Below are positions 1 through 13,000 of a DNA stretch of 64,000 nucleotides, one piece after another. Source of the DNA: Streptomyces aureoverticillatus (GTDB lineage: Bacteria > Actinomycetota > Actinomycetes > Streptomycetales > Streptomycetaceae); contig NZ_BMSY01000004.1 in assembly GCF_014649395.1 (NCBI RefSeq), positions 558,001 to 622,000 on the forward strand, in the 5' to 3' direction. A program made the translations under genes and the position numbers. Position 1 is the stretch's first letter, and each line of letters opens with the position of its first letter. The notes under the pieces were generated by a model. That model was not told the DNA's origin. It was given only the letters and a program-made list of their open reading frames with translations, and made no database searches.

Positions 1-909
1 CATCGCGGAGCACTCCGCGATGTTCACGCCGTTGATCTTCGATGAGAGCGCCTCCTGGGTGAGCCGGGCGCCCTCGCACAGCGGGCACCGCGCGAAGACC
101 ACGGCGCGGTCCACGAACGCCCTGATGTGCGACTGGAGTCCGTCGCGGTCCTTGGCGAGCCAGGTCCGCTGCATCTTGCTGATCAGGCCCTCGTACGTGA
201 AGCCGTTGGAGCCGACCTTCACCTTGACCGGCTCCTTGTGCAGCAGGTCCGCCCACTCCTGCTCGGTGAAGTCCTTGAGCTTCTTGTCGGGGTCGTAGAA
301 ACCGGAGTTGACCATGATCTGCCAGCCCCAGGAGTCCACGGCGTAGTACGGCAGGGTGAGGGCGCCCTCGTTGAGGGAGAGTTCGCGGTCGAGGAGCTGG
401 TCGACGTCCACGGTCGAGACCTCGCCGGTGCCCTCGCACTCCGGGCACATGCCTTCGGGCAGGTTGAAGCTGAAGGCGCCGGAGGTGCCGATGTTCGGCA
501 CGCCGAGGCGGCTGAAGATGATGCGCAGCATCGTGTACGCGTCCGTGGCGGTGCCCACCGTGGAGCGGGAGTTGGCGCCCATCCGTTCCTGGTCGACGAC
601 GATCGCGGCGCTGAGGTTGCGCAGCTCGTCGACGTCGGGGCGGCCGACGTTCGGCATGAACGACTGGATGAAGGCGGTGTACGTCTCGTTGATCAGGCGC
701 TGCGACTCGGCGGCGATGGTGCCGAACACCAGCGAGGACTTGCCGGAGCCGGAGACTCCGGTGAACACGGTCAGCCGCCGCTTGGGCAGGTCGAGGGAGA
801 CGTTCTTGAGGTTGTTCTCGCGTGCTCCGCGGACCTGGATCAGGGTATGGCTGTCGGCAGGGGTGACCTTCACGGGCCCTACTTTCTCTGTCTGGTGGGA
901 ACTGGCCAT
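1..909 (-). CDS. UvrA-like ABC ATPase (N-terminal 303 residues; C-terminus outside window)
   Basis: A UvrA-family protein, either a second excinuclease subunit A or a DNA-acting self-protection factor. Seen: the N-terminus begins MASSHQTEKVG, a Walker A motif GVSGSGKS sits at residues 51-58, a zinc-knuckle pair CPEC is at 155-158, and a second cysteine pair (CPLCEG) is near 285. The frame is open to the left edge, so at least half the protein is missing. The ATG at 909 gives the usual N-terminal length ahead of Walker A; no strong SD is visible. It lies 177 bp downstream of the NRPS thioesterase on the same strand. Family knowledge: UvrA-like proteins serve as resistance factors in clusters for DNA-binding drugs (DrrC, Ecm16). 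Its resistance role here is inferred from position. A plain repair paralogue remains possible. Confidence 0.9.
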   Translation of the reverse strand, partial: MASSHQTEKVGPVKVTPADSHTLIQVRGARENNLKNVSLDLPKRRLTVFTGVSGSGKSSLVFGTIAAESQRLINETYTAFIQSFMPNVGRPDVDELRNLSAAIVVDQERMGANSRSTVGTATDAYTMLRIIFSRLGVPNIGTSGAFSFNLPEGMCPECEGTGEVSTVDVDQLLDRELSLNEGALTLPYYAVDSWGWQIMVNSGFYDPDKKLKDFTEQEWADLLHKEPVKVKVGSNGFTYEGLISKMQRTWLAKDRDGLQSHIRAFVDRAVVFARCPLCEGARLTQEALSSKINGVNIAECSAM

Positions 910-1006
910 GCGTGAGCTCGGCGGGCCCCGGGGCGGCCGGCCGACCGAATGGCGTACACCGTACCCAGTCGAGGCTCCCGACGCCCGCTTTTTTCGTCCC
1001 GACCGA

Positions 1007-1060
1007 TCCGTCCGCCCCTTCCCCGGTCACCCGTCCGTCCGCCCCTTCCCCGGTCACCCG
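1007..1060. repeat. Perfect 27-bp tandem duplication (2 copies)
   Basis: Two identical 27-bp units abut at 1007-1033 and 1034-1060, each running from TCCGTCCGCC to GGTCACCCG. They lie in the 177-bp gap between the NRPS stop (1087) and the UvrA-like start (909). This looks like a recent slippage duplication in non-coding DNA; no function is visible. Confidence 0.9.
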
Positions 1061-1086
1061 TGCCCTGGTCCGGGGCGGGCCGCGGT

Positions 1087-4000
1087 CTATCCGGCGGCCC
1101 CGCGCAGCCGCTTCTCGATGACGGGTACGAGGGTGGCGAGAACGCCGGGCGTCACCAGTGTGTGGTGCTTGGAGGGCACGTGGTGGCAGGTGATGTCGCC
1201 GTCGATGTATGCCTGCCAGGTGTCTTCGTCGAGGATGGCGGGCTGTCGGTCGGTGGCGGCGAACAGCAGGAGGTCGGTGGAGACGGGTTCGTGCCGGTAC
1301 TCGCCGACGAGGCGCAGGAAGTGCTTGGTGCGTCGCAGCATCGCCGTGACCTCCTCCTCGGACAGTGAGCCGAGTGCGGTGCCCGTGGTGCGGGCGGTCT
1401 CGGCGAACTCCTCGTAGGTGAGGTGTTCGCGTGGCGGTGCGGCGCCCATCAGTTCCAGGAGTGTCGCGTAGACGCGTCCTGTCTCGGCCAGTTCGTCATG
1501 GTGCTCGGGTGGGACGGGCCGTGCGGGTTCGGCGTCCAGGGCCACGATGATCTCGACGCGTTCGCCGTCGTGCTGGAGCAGCGCGGCCATGGCGTGGGCC
1601 ACGATGCCGCCGAGGGAGTGGCCCAGCAGGTGGTAGGGGCCCTTGGGTTGGATGCGCCGCATTTCGGTGATGCAGTCGGCTGCGATCTCCTCGATGCCGG
1701 CGGGCAGGTCGTCGGGGTTGCGGAGCATGCGTGACTGCAGCCCGTAGACGGGGAAGTCGGTGCTGAGCAGGGGCAGGAGGTTGGCGTAGCTCCAGCAGTC
1801 GCCGCCGCCCTGGTGCACGCAGAACAGCGGCGGCCGCTCCCCCGTGGTGCGCAGGGGCAGCAGGGCGTCAAGGGCGCTGTCGCCGCCGGCCTCGTCGGCG
1901 AGGTGCGCGGCGAGTTCGGCGACGGTGGAGTGGGCGAAGAGCATGCGCAGCGCCACCTCGGTGCCCGTGGTCGCCCGGATACGGTCGGCGAGGGTGATGG
2001 CGAGCAGGGAGTGGCCGCCGAGGTCGAAGAAGTTGTCGTTGACGCCGATGTCGTCGATGCCCAGGGTCTCGGCGAAGAGCGTGCACAGGATTTCCTCCTG
2101 CGGGGAGCGCGGCGGCCGGTGCCGCGTGTCGGCGGCGGGTGCGGGCAGGGCGTGTGGGTCGGCGGCGGGGTCGGGTGCGGGCAGGGCACGTCGGTCGCCC
2201 GCGCCGTTCGGGACCCGGCCGGCCAGGAGTTGTTCGTGCTCGGCCGCGGTGAGCGGGTCGGCGTCGGAGAGGCGCTGCGAGGGGTCGGTGACCACGGCGC
2301 GCAGCAGCCGCTCCCAGCGGGCGGCGAAGGCCTCGACGGTTTCGCGGTCGAACAGTTCGGTGGAGTACTCGATGCCGATGGTGACGCCGGCGGGGGTGGC
2401 CGGGTCGGTGTAGGTCTCATTCAGGCTGAGCAGCAGGTCGTAGCGGGAGGTGCCGGTGGCGGTGCCCTCGATGCGGATGCGCAGGCCGGGCAGTTCCAGG
2501 TGGGCGTCGTTGTTGTTCTGCAGCGCGAGGGCGACCTGGAACAGGGGATTGTGGGAGGCGGACCGCCGCGGGTTGAGCTTCTCGACGAGGCTTTCGAAGG
2601 GGAGGTCCTGGTGGGTGTAGGCGGCGAGGCTGGTCTGACGCACCTGCTGGAGCAGTTCGGTGAAGGTCGGGTCGCCGGAGGTGTCGGTGCGCAGGACGAG
2701 CATGTTCACGAAGAACCCGACCAGGTGGTCGAGGCTCGCGTCGGTGCGGCCCGCGATGGGTGTGCCGATCGCGATGTCGGTGCCCGCCCCCATGCGGGTC
2801 AGCAGGCCCGCCATGGCGGCCTGGAACACCATCTGGACGGTGCTGCCGGTGGTGCGGGCGGTGTCGATGATGCCCTGGTGGAGGCGGGCGTCGAGCGGGA
2901 AGGTGATGAGGTCGCCGGTGTGGTCGGGCGTGGTGGGGCGGGGGCGGTCGGTGGGGATGGTGACCAGTTCGGGCAGGCCGGCGAGGTGCTCGGCCCAGTA
3001 GGCGACTTGAGTGGACAGCAGGCTGTCGGGGTCACTGTCGTCGCCGAGCAGCTGGTGCTGCCACAGGGTGTAGTCGGCGTACTGGATGGGCAGGGGCGTC
3101 CAGTTGGGTGGGGTGTGTGCGCGGCGTGCGGTGTAGGCGGTGGTCAGGTCCTGGGTGAGCGGGGTCATGGACCAGCCGTCGGCGGCGATGTGGTGGATGA
3201 CCAGGGTGAGAACCGACCGGGTGGGTGCGGTGGTGAACAGCCGGGCGTGGACGGGGATGTCGGTGGCCAGGTCGAAGGCGTGCCGGGCGGTGTCCGCGAC
3301 GGCGGCCTCCAGCTCGTCCTCGGTGACCTCGGCCACCGGCAGTTCGACGCGGGCCTGGTGCGGGTCCAGGACGTGCTGGTAGGGCGTGCCGTCGGCCATG
3401 GGGAAGACGGTGCGCAGGGTTTCGTGGCGGGCGATGACGTCGTTGAGCGCGGATCGCAGTGCCGGGATGTCGAGTTCACCGTCGAGGTGCAGCACGAGGG
3501 GCATGTTGTAGGTCGCGCAGGGGCCCTCCAGGTGGTGCATGAACCACAGGCGCTGCTGTGCGTAGGACAGCGGGAGGTGTTCGGGCCGCTCGGCGGCGGG
3601 CGCCGGTGCCGAGCGGACGTCGGAGGTGGCGTCCAGGCGGTCGGCGAGCCCGGCCACGGTCGGGTGCGTGAACAGGGTGCGCAGCGCCACTTCGACGCCG
3701 AGGGTGGCGCGGATGCGGCTGATGAGTCTGGTGGCGAGCAGGGAGTGGCCGCCCAGGTCGAAGAAGCTGTCGTCGATGGTGACGGGCGCGGGCAGGGCGA
3801 GGGTTTCGGCGAACAGGGCGCAGAGGATGTCCTCGCGGGGTGTGCGTGGGGTGCGGCCCTCGCCGGAGGAGCGGTGGCCGGGGCCGGGCAGCGCCCGGTA
3901 GTTGATCTTTCCGTTGGGTGTGAGGGGGACCTCGGTGATCGCGATGAGCGCGGACGGCACGAGATGGGTGGGAAGTTGCTCCTTGAGGCTCTGGTGGACC

Positions 4001-7000
4001 TCGGTGAGGAGGTTCGTGGTTGCCGCCGTGCCGGCGGGGGTGTTCGTGAACGACGGGGGCAGGGCTGCCGGGGTGTACGTGCCGACGTGCGGACCGTCGG
4101 CTGCGGCCGTCGGCAGGAGCACGGCGTCGAAGGCGTCCGGGGTGTGGGCGTTCCAGGTGGTGCGTGCCGTGTAGCCGTGGGCGGCGGCCCATTGGTGGAC
4201 GGAGTCGGGGTCGACGGCGGTGGGGTCGGGGTGGGTGAGGAGGTGGCGGATGTGCTCCAGGGGGGTGTTGGCGGTGGCGGCCCGGTGGGCGGCGATCTCC
4301 TGGGTCAGGCGGGCGTTGGGGATGTTGGTGATGCGCAGCGGGCCGGGTGTGTGTGCGGTGAGAGATGCCAGGGCGACGTCGGTGTCGGCGGTGTCGTGGC
4401 CGGGCCAGGGGCGGGTCGGGATGGTGGCCAGGTCGGTGGGGTGGGGTGTGGTGTGCAGGACGGCGTCGTAGCGGTGGCGGGTGAGTTCGTTGTGGTGGGT
4501 GGCGTGTTTGAGGCGGATGTCGGCGCCGGTGGTGGCTGGGTGGCGGCGGGTGTAGTGGGTGAAGTAGGCGGGGTGTACGAGGAGTTCTTCCTCGGTGAGG
4601 ACCGCGCGCTGCACGGTGTCGTACAGCGCCGACGTCGTCGCCGTGGTGGCCTGTGGGGCGGTGGCGGCGGTGCGCAGGGCGGGGAGCAGGGCGTGGTGGC
4701 GGATGTCGCCGAGGATGACGCGGCCGCCGGGCTTCAGGAGGTCGAGGGCTTGGTCGAGGACGTCGGTCAGGTAGCGGTGGGTGGGGAAGTACTGGATCAC
4801 CGAGTTGAGGATGATCGTGTCGAAGTGGCCGGCCGGCAGGCCGGTGAAGTCGTGGGCGGGCTGGTGGCGGACGTGGACGTGGTCGAGGTGCCGGGTCTGC
4901 TGGGTGAGGCGGTCGACGGAGGCGGCGGACAGGTCGGTGGCCCAGTACGAGGCCACCGTGGGGGCCAGGGGGCCGAGGAGCAGGCCCGAACCGGCGCCGA
5001 TCTCCAGGATGTCGCGGGGGCCGTGTTCGCGGATGAGGGCCACCGTGGCGTCGCGCCATTCCTGCATGTCGGCGAGGTGGATGGGGTGGCCGGTGTAGGT
5101 GCTGTTCCAGCCGTGGAAGTTGGTGCCCAGCGGCAGGTCGGGGGCTTCGGTGTAGACGGAGTCGTAGGTGCTCTGCCACTGCGTGATGTGGTCGTGGCTG
5201 GTGGTGTCGTCGGTGGCCGGCACGACGTGGGCGATCAGCTGCAGGTCGGCACTGGAGGTGCCGGCGCCCGCGCCGGTGTCGTGGGTGGTGACGATGGCCT
5301 GGGCGACGGCCGGATGCGCGGCCAGTGCGGCTTCGATCTCGCCGGGTTCGATGCGGAAGCCGCGGATCTTGATCTGGGCGTCGGTGCGGCCCAGGTACTC
5401 CAGCTGCCCGTCGGCTGCCCGGCGCACCAGGTCGCCGGTGCGGTACATGCGCTCGCCGGAGGCACCGTAGGGGCAGGCCACGAAGCGCTCGGCGGTCAGG
5501 GCGGGGCGGTGCAGGTAGCCGCGGGCCAAGCCCGGCCCCGCCACGTACAGCTCGCCCGGCACCCCCGGAGGAGCGAGGCCGAGGCGCTCGTCGAGCACGT
5601 ACAGGCCGGTGTCGACGGCCGGAACGCCGATCGCCACCCGCCCTCCCTCGGCGAGGCGGGCCGCCGAGGCGCAGCAGGTGGTCTCGGTGGGCCCGTAACC
5701 GTTGATCAGGCGGCGGCCGGGCGCCCAGCGGTCGGCCAGGTCGGGCGGGCAGGCCTCACCGGCCGCCATGAGCACCCGCAGGCCCGTCAGCGTTTCCGGC
5801 GCGTCGGCGGGGAGTGTGCCGATCACGCTGGGCGGCAGCGTGGCGTGGCTGATGCGTGACTGGGCCAGGACCCGGCCCAGTTCGTCGCCCGCGAGCCGCG
5901 GCTGCGTCGGAAGTACCAGCGTGGCGCCGGTGGTGAGGCCGGCGATCAGGTCCCACACCGCCACGTCGAAGCTCATCGACGCGGCCTGCAGCACCCGCGC
6001 GCCGGGACCGGGCTCCAGGTGGCGCAGTTGGGTGGCGCGCAGGGAGGCAAGCCCGCCGTGCGTGAGGACGACACCCTTGGGGCGGCCGGTCGAGCCCGAG
6101 GTGTGGATGACGTACGCCGGATGAGCCAACGAGAGCGCGGCGGTGCGGTCGGCATCCGTGGGGTTGGTGGCGGGTGCTTGCCGCCAGTCGTCCTGGAGCT
6201 CCGGCGCGTCCACGGCGACCGGGCGGGCGGACACGCCCTCAGGCCACTGCTCGGCCACCGCCCGGGTGGCCAGGACGAGCACCGGGGACGCGTCGCGCAC
6301 GAGGTAGGCGACGCGCTCGGAGGGGTGGTCGGGATCGATCGGCAGATATACGGCGCCCGCCTTGACCACGCCCAGGACGGCGGCCACCTGCTCGCACGAG
6401 CGCGGCAGCGCCACACCCACCACCTGCTCGGGGCCGATGCCGCGTGCGCTGAGCCAGTGCGCGATCCGGTTGGCCCGCTCGTTCAACTCCCCGTACGTCC
6501 AGGCGTATGGGCCGTCCTCGACCGCCGGGGTGTCCGGGGCGGCGGCCACGGCTGCCTCGAACAGCTCCGGCCAGGTGGCCCCCGCCACCGCCGCGTCGGC
6601 GCGTGCCCGCCCAGTGAGGAGTTCCGCGCGCTCCTCCCCCGTGAGCAGGTCCACGGCGCCGATGCGCAGGCCCGGGTCGGCGATCACCGCGTGCAGCAGC
6701 CGCTCCCAGCGAGCCACGAACACCTCGACGGTGCCGCGGTCGAACAGCTCGGTGGAGTATTCGACATAGACGCTGACACCCGTCGGCGTGCTGGTGCCCT
6801 CGGCGAATGTCTCGGAGAGGCTGAGCATGACGTCATAGCGGGACGTTCCCGTGCCGGTGGCCTCGCCGCGCACCCGCAGGCCCGGCAGCTCGAAGTGCGC
6901 CTCCTCGTTGTTCTGCAGCACCAGGGCGATCTGGAACAGCGGATGATGGGAGGTGGAGCGCTGCGGGTTGAGCTTCTCCACCAGGGCCTCGAAAGGGATG

Positions 7001-10000
7001 TCCTGATGGGCGTAGGCGGCCAGGCTCGTCTCCCGCACCCGCCCCAGGAGCTCGGAGAACGCCGGATCGCCCGAGGTGTCCGTGCGCAGCACGAGCGTGT
7101 TGACGAACAGCCCGACCAGATCCTGCAGGCTCTCATCCGTGCGCCCGGCGATGCCGCTGCCGACCGGGATGTCCGTCCCGGCGCCGAGCCGGGTCAGCAG
7201 CGCGGCCATCGCCGCCTGCAGCACCATGAACGGCGTGGCCCCCGAAGCACGCGCCAGATCAACGACTCCCCGGTGCAGGGCGGCGTCCAAGGTGTGCTGC
7301 AGCAAGTCGCCGGAGTAGGCAAGCACAGCAGGCCGCGGACGGTCCGCCGGAAGACTCACCAACTCCGGCAGACCCGCCAACTGCCCGGCCCAGTAGGCGT
7401 GCTGCTCACTGAAGCGGCTGCCGGGGTCCCCGTCGTCGCCCAGCAAGTCGTGCTGCCACAGGGTGTAGTCGGCGTACTGCACCGGCAGCGGCTCCCAGAC
7501 CGGCGCCCCACCCTCGCAGCGGGCGGTGTAGGCGGCGGCCAGGTCCCGGGCGAGCGGGGCGAGCGACCAGCCGTCCGCCGCGATGTGATGCACCACCAGA
7601 GCCAGCACCCACTCGCCGGGACCGGCCCCGAACAGCCAGGCACGCAGCGGCATCTCCGTCGACAGGTCGAACGGGTACCGCGCCGCCTCCTCCAGCGCCC
7701 CGCGCACCTCCTCCCGCGCCACCGCGCGCACGGTCAGCCCCGTGTGCGCCTCCCCTGGGGCCAGGACGTGCTGGTAGGGCTTGCCGTCGGCCATCGGGTA
7801 GACGGTACGCAGACTCTCGTGGCGGGCGACGACGTCGTACAGCGCCAACTCCAGTGCCGGAACGTCGAGTTCTCCCTCCAGACGCAGCGCGAGAGGCATG
7901 TTGTAGGTCGCGGAGGGGCCCTCCAGGCGGTGCAGGAACCACAAGCGCTGCTGCGCGAACGACAGCGGAAGCCGCTCGGGCCGGTCGGCGGCGGGCACCA
8001 GCGCCGCCCGGGCCTCGGCGGCGCCGTCCAGACGGGCGGCGAGACCGGCCACCGTCGGGTGCGCGAACAGAGTGCGCAGCGACACCTCCACCCCGAGCAC
8101 GGTGCGAATACGGCTGACCAGCTTGGTGGCGAGCAGCGAGTGGCCGCCCAGCTCGAAGAAGCCGTCGTCGATCCCGACGTCGTCAACGCCGAGGACGGCG
8201 GCGAAGACGCCCGCGAGGATCTCCTCCTGAACGGTCCGCGGAGCACGGTAGGGCTCCGCGCCGACGAACTCGGGTTCCGGCAGCGCGTTGTGGTCCACCT
8301 TCCCGTTCGCAGTCAGCGGGACGCGCGCCAGCGGCACGAAGGCGGCGGGCACCATGTGCTCCGGCAGCAGCTTCGTCGCCAAGGAGCGCAGTTCGGCAGG
8401 GTCGGGCCCCTTCTCCGCGTCGGTGAGGACCGTGTACGCGATGAGCTGCTTGCCGAACTCCTCACTGTCACGGGCGACCACCAGAGCCTGGGCAACGGCC
8501 TCGTGCCGAGTCAGGGCCGCCTCGACCTCACCCGGCTCGACACGGAAGCCCCGGACCTTGACCTGGGAGTCGGCACGGCCACGGAAAACCAGCCTGCCGC
8601 CCCGCGTCCACACGGCCACATCGCCCGTGCGATACATCCGCTCGCCCGGCGCGCCGAAGGGGCACGCCACGAAACGTCCTGCGGTCAGGCCGAAACGGCC
8701 GAGGTAGCCGCGCGCCAGACGGTCCCCGGCGATGTACAGCTCGCCGGGCACGCCCGGCGGGACCGGGCGGAGCGCGGCGTCCAGGAGGTACACCCGGGTG
8801 CCGTCCATCGGCCGGCCGATCTCGCCGAGCGCGCCGATCTCGTCGGGCGTCGTCACGGGGTGGATGGTGGTGGACATCGTCGCCTCGGTCGGCCCGTAAC
8901 CGTTGATCACCCGGATGTTCGGGCAGGTGGCGAGGATCTTCTCGAAGGCAGCACGCGGCACCACATCACCACCCGACCACGCCTCACGCACTCCGGCGAA
9001 GGCCTCCGGCATCTCCTCGGCGACCACCCGGAACATGCCCGAGGACGCCATCACCGAAGTCAGCCGGTGCTCGGTCACCAGGCGTGCCAGGGTGGCGGCG
9101 TCCAGGCGTCCGGGCGGTGCGATCACGAGGGTGCCGCCCTTGAGGAGCGGGAACCACAGCTCGTAGGTGTTGGCGTCGAAGGCCTGCGCACACTGCATCA
9201 GTACGCGCTCGTGGGCACCGTCGCGGTGCCCGCCGTCCGCCATGAGGCGTACGACGCCGCGCTGGGTGACGCCGACGCCCTTGGGCACGCCGGTGGAGCC
9301 GGAGGTGTACATCACGTACGCCAGCTGGTCGGGGTGCGTTGTGGTGGTCACCGGCTCGGCCGACTGCCGGGCCAGCGCGGCCTCGGTACGCGGCTCGTCC
9401 AGGACGAGATGCGGGCAGTCGGTGTCGGACAGGCCCGCCGCGACCTCGGTGTCCGTCACCACCAGGAGCGGCGCCGCGTCACGCAGCATGAACGCCAGGC
9501 GCTCAGCCGGGTAGTCGGGGTCCAGCGGCAGATAGCAGCCGCCCGCCTTCAAGATGGCGAGTACGGTCACGACCTGGTCCGCCGAGCGCGGCAGCGCGAG
9601 GCCCACCACCGAGTCCGGCCCCACACCTCGCGCCGTGAGCAGCCGGGCGAGCCGGTTCGCCCGCGCGTCCAACTCCCGGTACGTCAGCTCCTGCTCACCG
9701 CGGACCACCGCGACCCGGTCCGGGCCCGACACGACCCGCTCCGCGAAGAGCTCCACCATCGAGCCCCGCACGGCCGGTGCCGCCGTGTCGTTGAATCCGT
9801 GCAGCACGAGCTCCCGCTCGTCCGACCCGAGCAGGTCCACCGCCCCGATCCGTCGGCGGGGGTCGGCGGTGAGCTGTTCGAGCAGGCGGACGTACCGGTC
9901 GGCCAGCTCACGGACCGTGGTGGCGTCGAAGAGGTCGGTGGCGTACTCCACCAAGCCCCAGGCTCCGCCGCGTGCGGGCTCTTGAACCAGGTTGAAGGTG

Positions 10001-13000
10001 AGGTCGAACCTCGACGCCTGGCTGCCCGTCCACTCGTACGCGGTCCGCACGCCAGGCAGCGCGAAGTCGTCGTGACTGTTGTTCTGCCAGGCGAACATGA
10101 CCTGGAACAGCGGCGCGTAGGCGGTGGAGCGCTCGGGGTTGAGTACTTCCACGAGCCGCTCGAAGGGCACGTCCTGGTGGTCGTAGGCCGCCAGGGACTT
10201 CACCCGCACCTGGTCGAGTACGTCCGCGAAGCTCGGGTTGCCGTCCAGGCGGGTCCGCAGGACCCAGGTGTTGACGAAGAACCCGACCAGGTGCGTCAAG
10301 CCCTCGTCGGTACGGTTGGCGATCGGCGAGCCGATCGTGATGTCGTCCCCGCCGCCGAGGCCGTGCAACAGGACTGCCAGGGCCGACTCCAGGACCATCG
10401 AGGACGTCGCCCCGTGCGCGCGGGCGACGTCCTCGACAGCGGTCATCAGCCGCGGGTCGAGGGTGAACTCCAGGGAATCGCCGCGGTGGCCGGCCTCGGC
10501 CGGGCGGGGCCGGTCGGTGGGCAGCCGCAGGGGCTGCGGGACGTCGGCCAGTTCTTGCTGCCAGTAGGCGACCTGAGTGGACACGAGACTGTCGGGGTCG
10601 TTGTCGTCGCCGAGCAGGTCGTGTTGCCACAGGGTGTAGTCGACGTACTGCGCGGGCAGTTCCTCCCACTGGGGAGCCTGCCCCGCCGACCGTGCGGCGT
10701 AGGCGGTGGCCAGGTCACGTGCCATGGGCGCCAACGACGCGCCGTCGCACGCGATGTGGTGCACCAGCCACACCAGCACATGGTCCTGCGAGTCCAGGCG
10801 CAACAGCGCTGCCTTGACCGGTATCTCGACGGACAGGTCGAAGCGGTGGGAGGCGACGTCGGCGATCGCGCCCACCAGTTGGGCCGGTTCCACGTCCACG
10901 ACGGGAACCTCCGGGCGGGCCTGGTGGGCGGGCCGCACCCGCTGGAAGGGCACGCCGTCCTCGTCCTCGGCGAAGACGGTCCGCAGGCTCTCGTGCCGGG
11001 CCACCACGTCGCGTACCGCCTCCGCCAACGCGTCGGTGTCGAGCTCACCCGTCAGCCGCAGCGGGAAGGGCACGTTGTAGGTGGTCGAGGGCCCCTCGAA
11101 GCGGTCGATGAACCACAGGCGGCGCTGGGCGAAGGACAGCGGGACGCGCTCGGGGCGCGGGCTCACCCGGGTCAGTGCCGGACGCACACGCTCTCCCCGC
11201 CCCAGGTGGGAGACCAGGTCCGCGACGGTGGGTGCGGTGAATATCGTGCGGATGGGCAGTTCCACGCCGAGTACGGTGCGGATGCGGCTGACCAGGCGGG
11301 TGGCGAGCAGGGAGTGGCCGCCCAGGTCGAAGAAGCTGTCGTCGACACCGACCCGCTCCAGGCCCAGGACCTCCGCGAACAGGCCGCACAGCAGCTCCTC
11401 CTGCGGTGTGCCGGGGGCCCGGCCGGTCGCGGCCGCCGCGAAGTCCGGCGCGGGCAGCGCCTCGTGGTCCAGCTTGCCGTTGCCGGTCAGCGGGATGGCG
11501 TCGAGCGCCACGAAGGCCGCCGGGACCATGTGGTCGGGCAGCACGGTCCGCAGCTCGGCGCGCAGTGCGGCGGTCTCGGGCAGACCCGCGCCGCCGATGG
11601 GGACCACGTAGGCCGTGAGCGCCTTGTCCCCGCCCGCGTCGACTCGCAGGGTCACCCGCGCGTCGGCCACGTCGGCACGCGCGAGCAGGGCCGCCTCGAC
11701 CTCGCCGGGCTCGATCCGGAACCCGCGGAGCTTGATCTGCTCGTCCGAGCGCCCGACGTACTCCAGCCGCCCGTGCGGCGTCCAGCGGGCCAGGTCGCCG
11801 GAGCGGTACAGGCGGCCGCCGGGCGGCCCCAACGGGTCGGCGACGAACCGCGTCGCCGTCAGCCCCGGACGGTTCAGATAGCCACGAGAGACCTGGCCGC
11901 CGCCCACATACAGCTCTCCCACCACACCGGCCGGCACCGGCCGCAGCGCCCCGTCCAGGAGCCGCACGTCCAGGCCGGGCAGGCCGGTGCCGATCGCGCT
12001 GCCCGCCGCCTCACGCACCATGGCCGGGTCGAGCGGGCCGTGGGTGACGTGCACGGTGGTCTCCGTGATGCCGTACATGTTCACCAGCCGCGGGGCATCG
12101 GCGGCGTGCCGCTCGTACCACTCGGCCAGGCGCGGCAGATCCAGCGCCTCGCCGCCCAACACCACCGTGCGCAAGGCCAGTCGGCGCCGCGGACCGGGGT
12201 TCTCCTTCTCCGCGCGGATCAGTTGGTAGAACGCCGACGGCGTCTGGCTGAGCACCGTCACGCCCTCATCCGCCAGCAGCGCGAGAAGGTCCTCCGGCGA
12301 GCGGACGATCTCGTACGGGACGGTGATCAGACGTCCGCCGTGCAACAGCGGCCCCCACAGCTCCCACACCGAGAAGTCGAAGGCGGGCGAGTGGAACATC
12401 GTCCACACGTCGTCGGCGCCGAAGCCGAACAGGTTCCGCGTACGGGTCATCAGGCTCAGGATGTTGCGGTGCGTGACCACCACGCCCTTGGGGCGGCCCG
12501 TGGAGCCCGAGGTGTAGATGACGTACGCCGCGTCATCAGGACGGCGGGTGCCGCGCTCGTCCGCGCCGAGGTCGTGGCCCGGCAGCGCGGCGAGCGCCGC
12601 CTCGGTCCCCGGGGCGCCGAGCACCACCGCCCGTGGACCGGACGGCAGCCGACCGGCCAACACGGCGTCCGTCACCACGAGTTCGGGCCCCGCGTCGGCC
12701 AGCGTGTACGCGATCCGGTCGGCCGGGTGACCCGGGTCGACCGGCACATACGCCGCGCCCGACTTCAGCACCGCCAGCAGCGCGACAACCAACTCCGTGG
12801 CGCGCGGCAGCGCCACGGCCACCAGCCGGCCCGGCCCGGCCCCCTGCCCGCGCAGCAGCCGGGCCAGCCGGTTGGCGGCCGCGTTCAGCTCCGCGTAGTC
12901 GAGCGTCACCCCGCCCCCCGTGACGGCAGGCCGGTCCGGATCCGCGGCCGCCGCCGCCTCGAAGGCCTGCGCCACCGTCACATCGGGAACCGGACCGCCG

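Noticed and set aside
1813..5859. Another long plus-strand open frame opposite the NRPS
   Set aside because: Same reason: antisense shadow of the C, MT and T domains, with Gly/Val-rich translation and no start signal.
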